Positions 63,958-64,000 of a DNA stretch of 64,000 nt are shown here, one piece after another. This stretch comes from Sphingobacteriaceae bacterium (lineage in GTDB: Bacteria > Bacteroidota > Bacteroidia > Sphingobacteriales > Sphingobacteriaceae). The position numbers and the translations under genes are program-made. The stretch lies in NCBI GenBank assembly GCA_947458875.1, contig CANGZD010000002.1, positions 90,513-154,512 on the forward strand, given 5' to 3'. Under the pieces are notes generated by a model. It was not told the origin of the DNA. It made no database searches and saw only the letters and a program-made list of their open reading frames with translations. Every line of letters starts with the position of its first letter. Within the stretch, counting starts at the first letter, position 1.

Positions 63958-64000
63958 ATGGAAAAAACTTGTACCGAAGTATGGGACAACTGCCTTCAAA
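63958..64000 (+). CDS. dnaA: Probable chromosomal replication initiator DnaA (first 14 codons only)
   Basis: ATG at 63958 opens MEKTCTEVWDNCLQ, then the window ends. This closely resembles the N-terminus of DnaA in Sphingobacteriaceae (a KTC-EVW--CL start before the domain I helix). Only 43 bases are visible, so identity rests on recall of that N-terminal pattern. Confidence 0.7.
   Translation, partial: MEKTCTEVWDNCLQ

Overview
The window is a stretch of a Bacteroidota chromosome, most likely Sphingobacteriales/Sphingobacteriaceae (inference). Signs: moderate GC; almost no Shine-Dalgarno sequences; TAnnTTTG-type promoter elements; an exported subtilase ending in a type IX secretion sorting domain; an SDR-type threonine dehydrogenase; and an AI-2E/YtxH/holin-like cassette. 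About 55 genes are packed tightly on both strands. No rRNA, tRNA, CRISPR array, insertion sequence or prophage was seen. The longest gene-free stretch, 23451-23743 (293 bases), holds a candidate structured RNA.

Layout: 1-4137 (-) is a T9SS subtilase that runs off the left edge. 4270-10175 (-) holds a receiver protein and a complete RND efflux operon. 10327-16796 holds an M61 peptidase, a small barrel protein, an acyl-CoA synthetase and a four-gene membrane/envelope cassette. 16912-21194 (-) holds an OmpA-like porin, a sigma-54 activator, a crotonase and the B12 subunit of a split methylmalonyl-CoA mutase. 21344-24292 (+) holds GlnRS, a thioesterase, the candidate RNA and a DUF892 protein. 24339-28187 (-) is an operon of a glycosyltransferase, a GH1-RmlD fusion and a SET-domain protein. 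28279-35488 is mostly peptide handling (PepT, M14, rhomboid, dipeptide epimerase) plus prohibitin and rhodanese. 35606-41474 (+) is a MarR-controlled fadN-fadA-fadE beta-oxidation operon. 41593-44680 holds an FKBP lipoprotein, a photolyase and an SDR protein. 44763-49811 (+) holds a ferredoxin, a carotenoid cassette (desaturase, acyltransferase, glycosyltransferase, hydratase) and IspH. 49845-60493 holds YebC, threonine dehydrogenase, a lamin-tail protein, Asd, an S9 peptidase, DacB, an ABC permease and an IscA-type protein. 60642-64000 (+) holds the large mutase subunit, a split 5'-nucleotidase and the first codons of what looks like dnaA.

How the genes connect: FadD (12821), the crotonase (19987), the fadNAE operon and the two mutase subunits form a route from fatty or branched acids to succinyl-CoA. 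IspH sits next to genes that probably convert lycopene-type carotenoids into hydroxylated, glycosylated and perhaps acylated pigments. Periplasmic and cytosolic peptidases with the dipeptide epimerase suggest growth on peptides and recycled murein.

The most interesting items are: the RNA at about 23531-23684 with two mutually exclusive folds; the GT/GH1-RmlD/SET operon; a MarR promoter bracketed by two matching operators; the candidate carotenoid glycoside-ester cassette; the split mutase and split 5'-nucleotidase; and three convergent gene pairs that share a palindromic TTAA as both stop codons.
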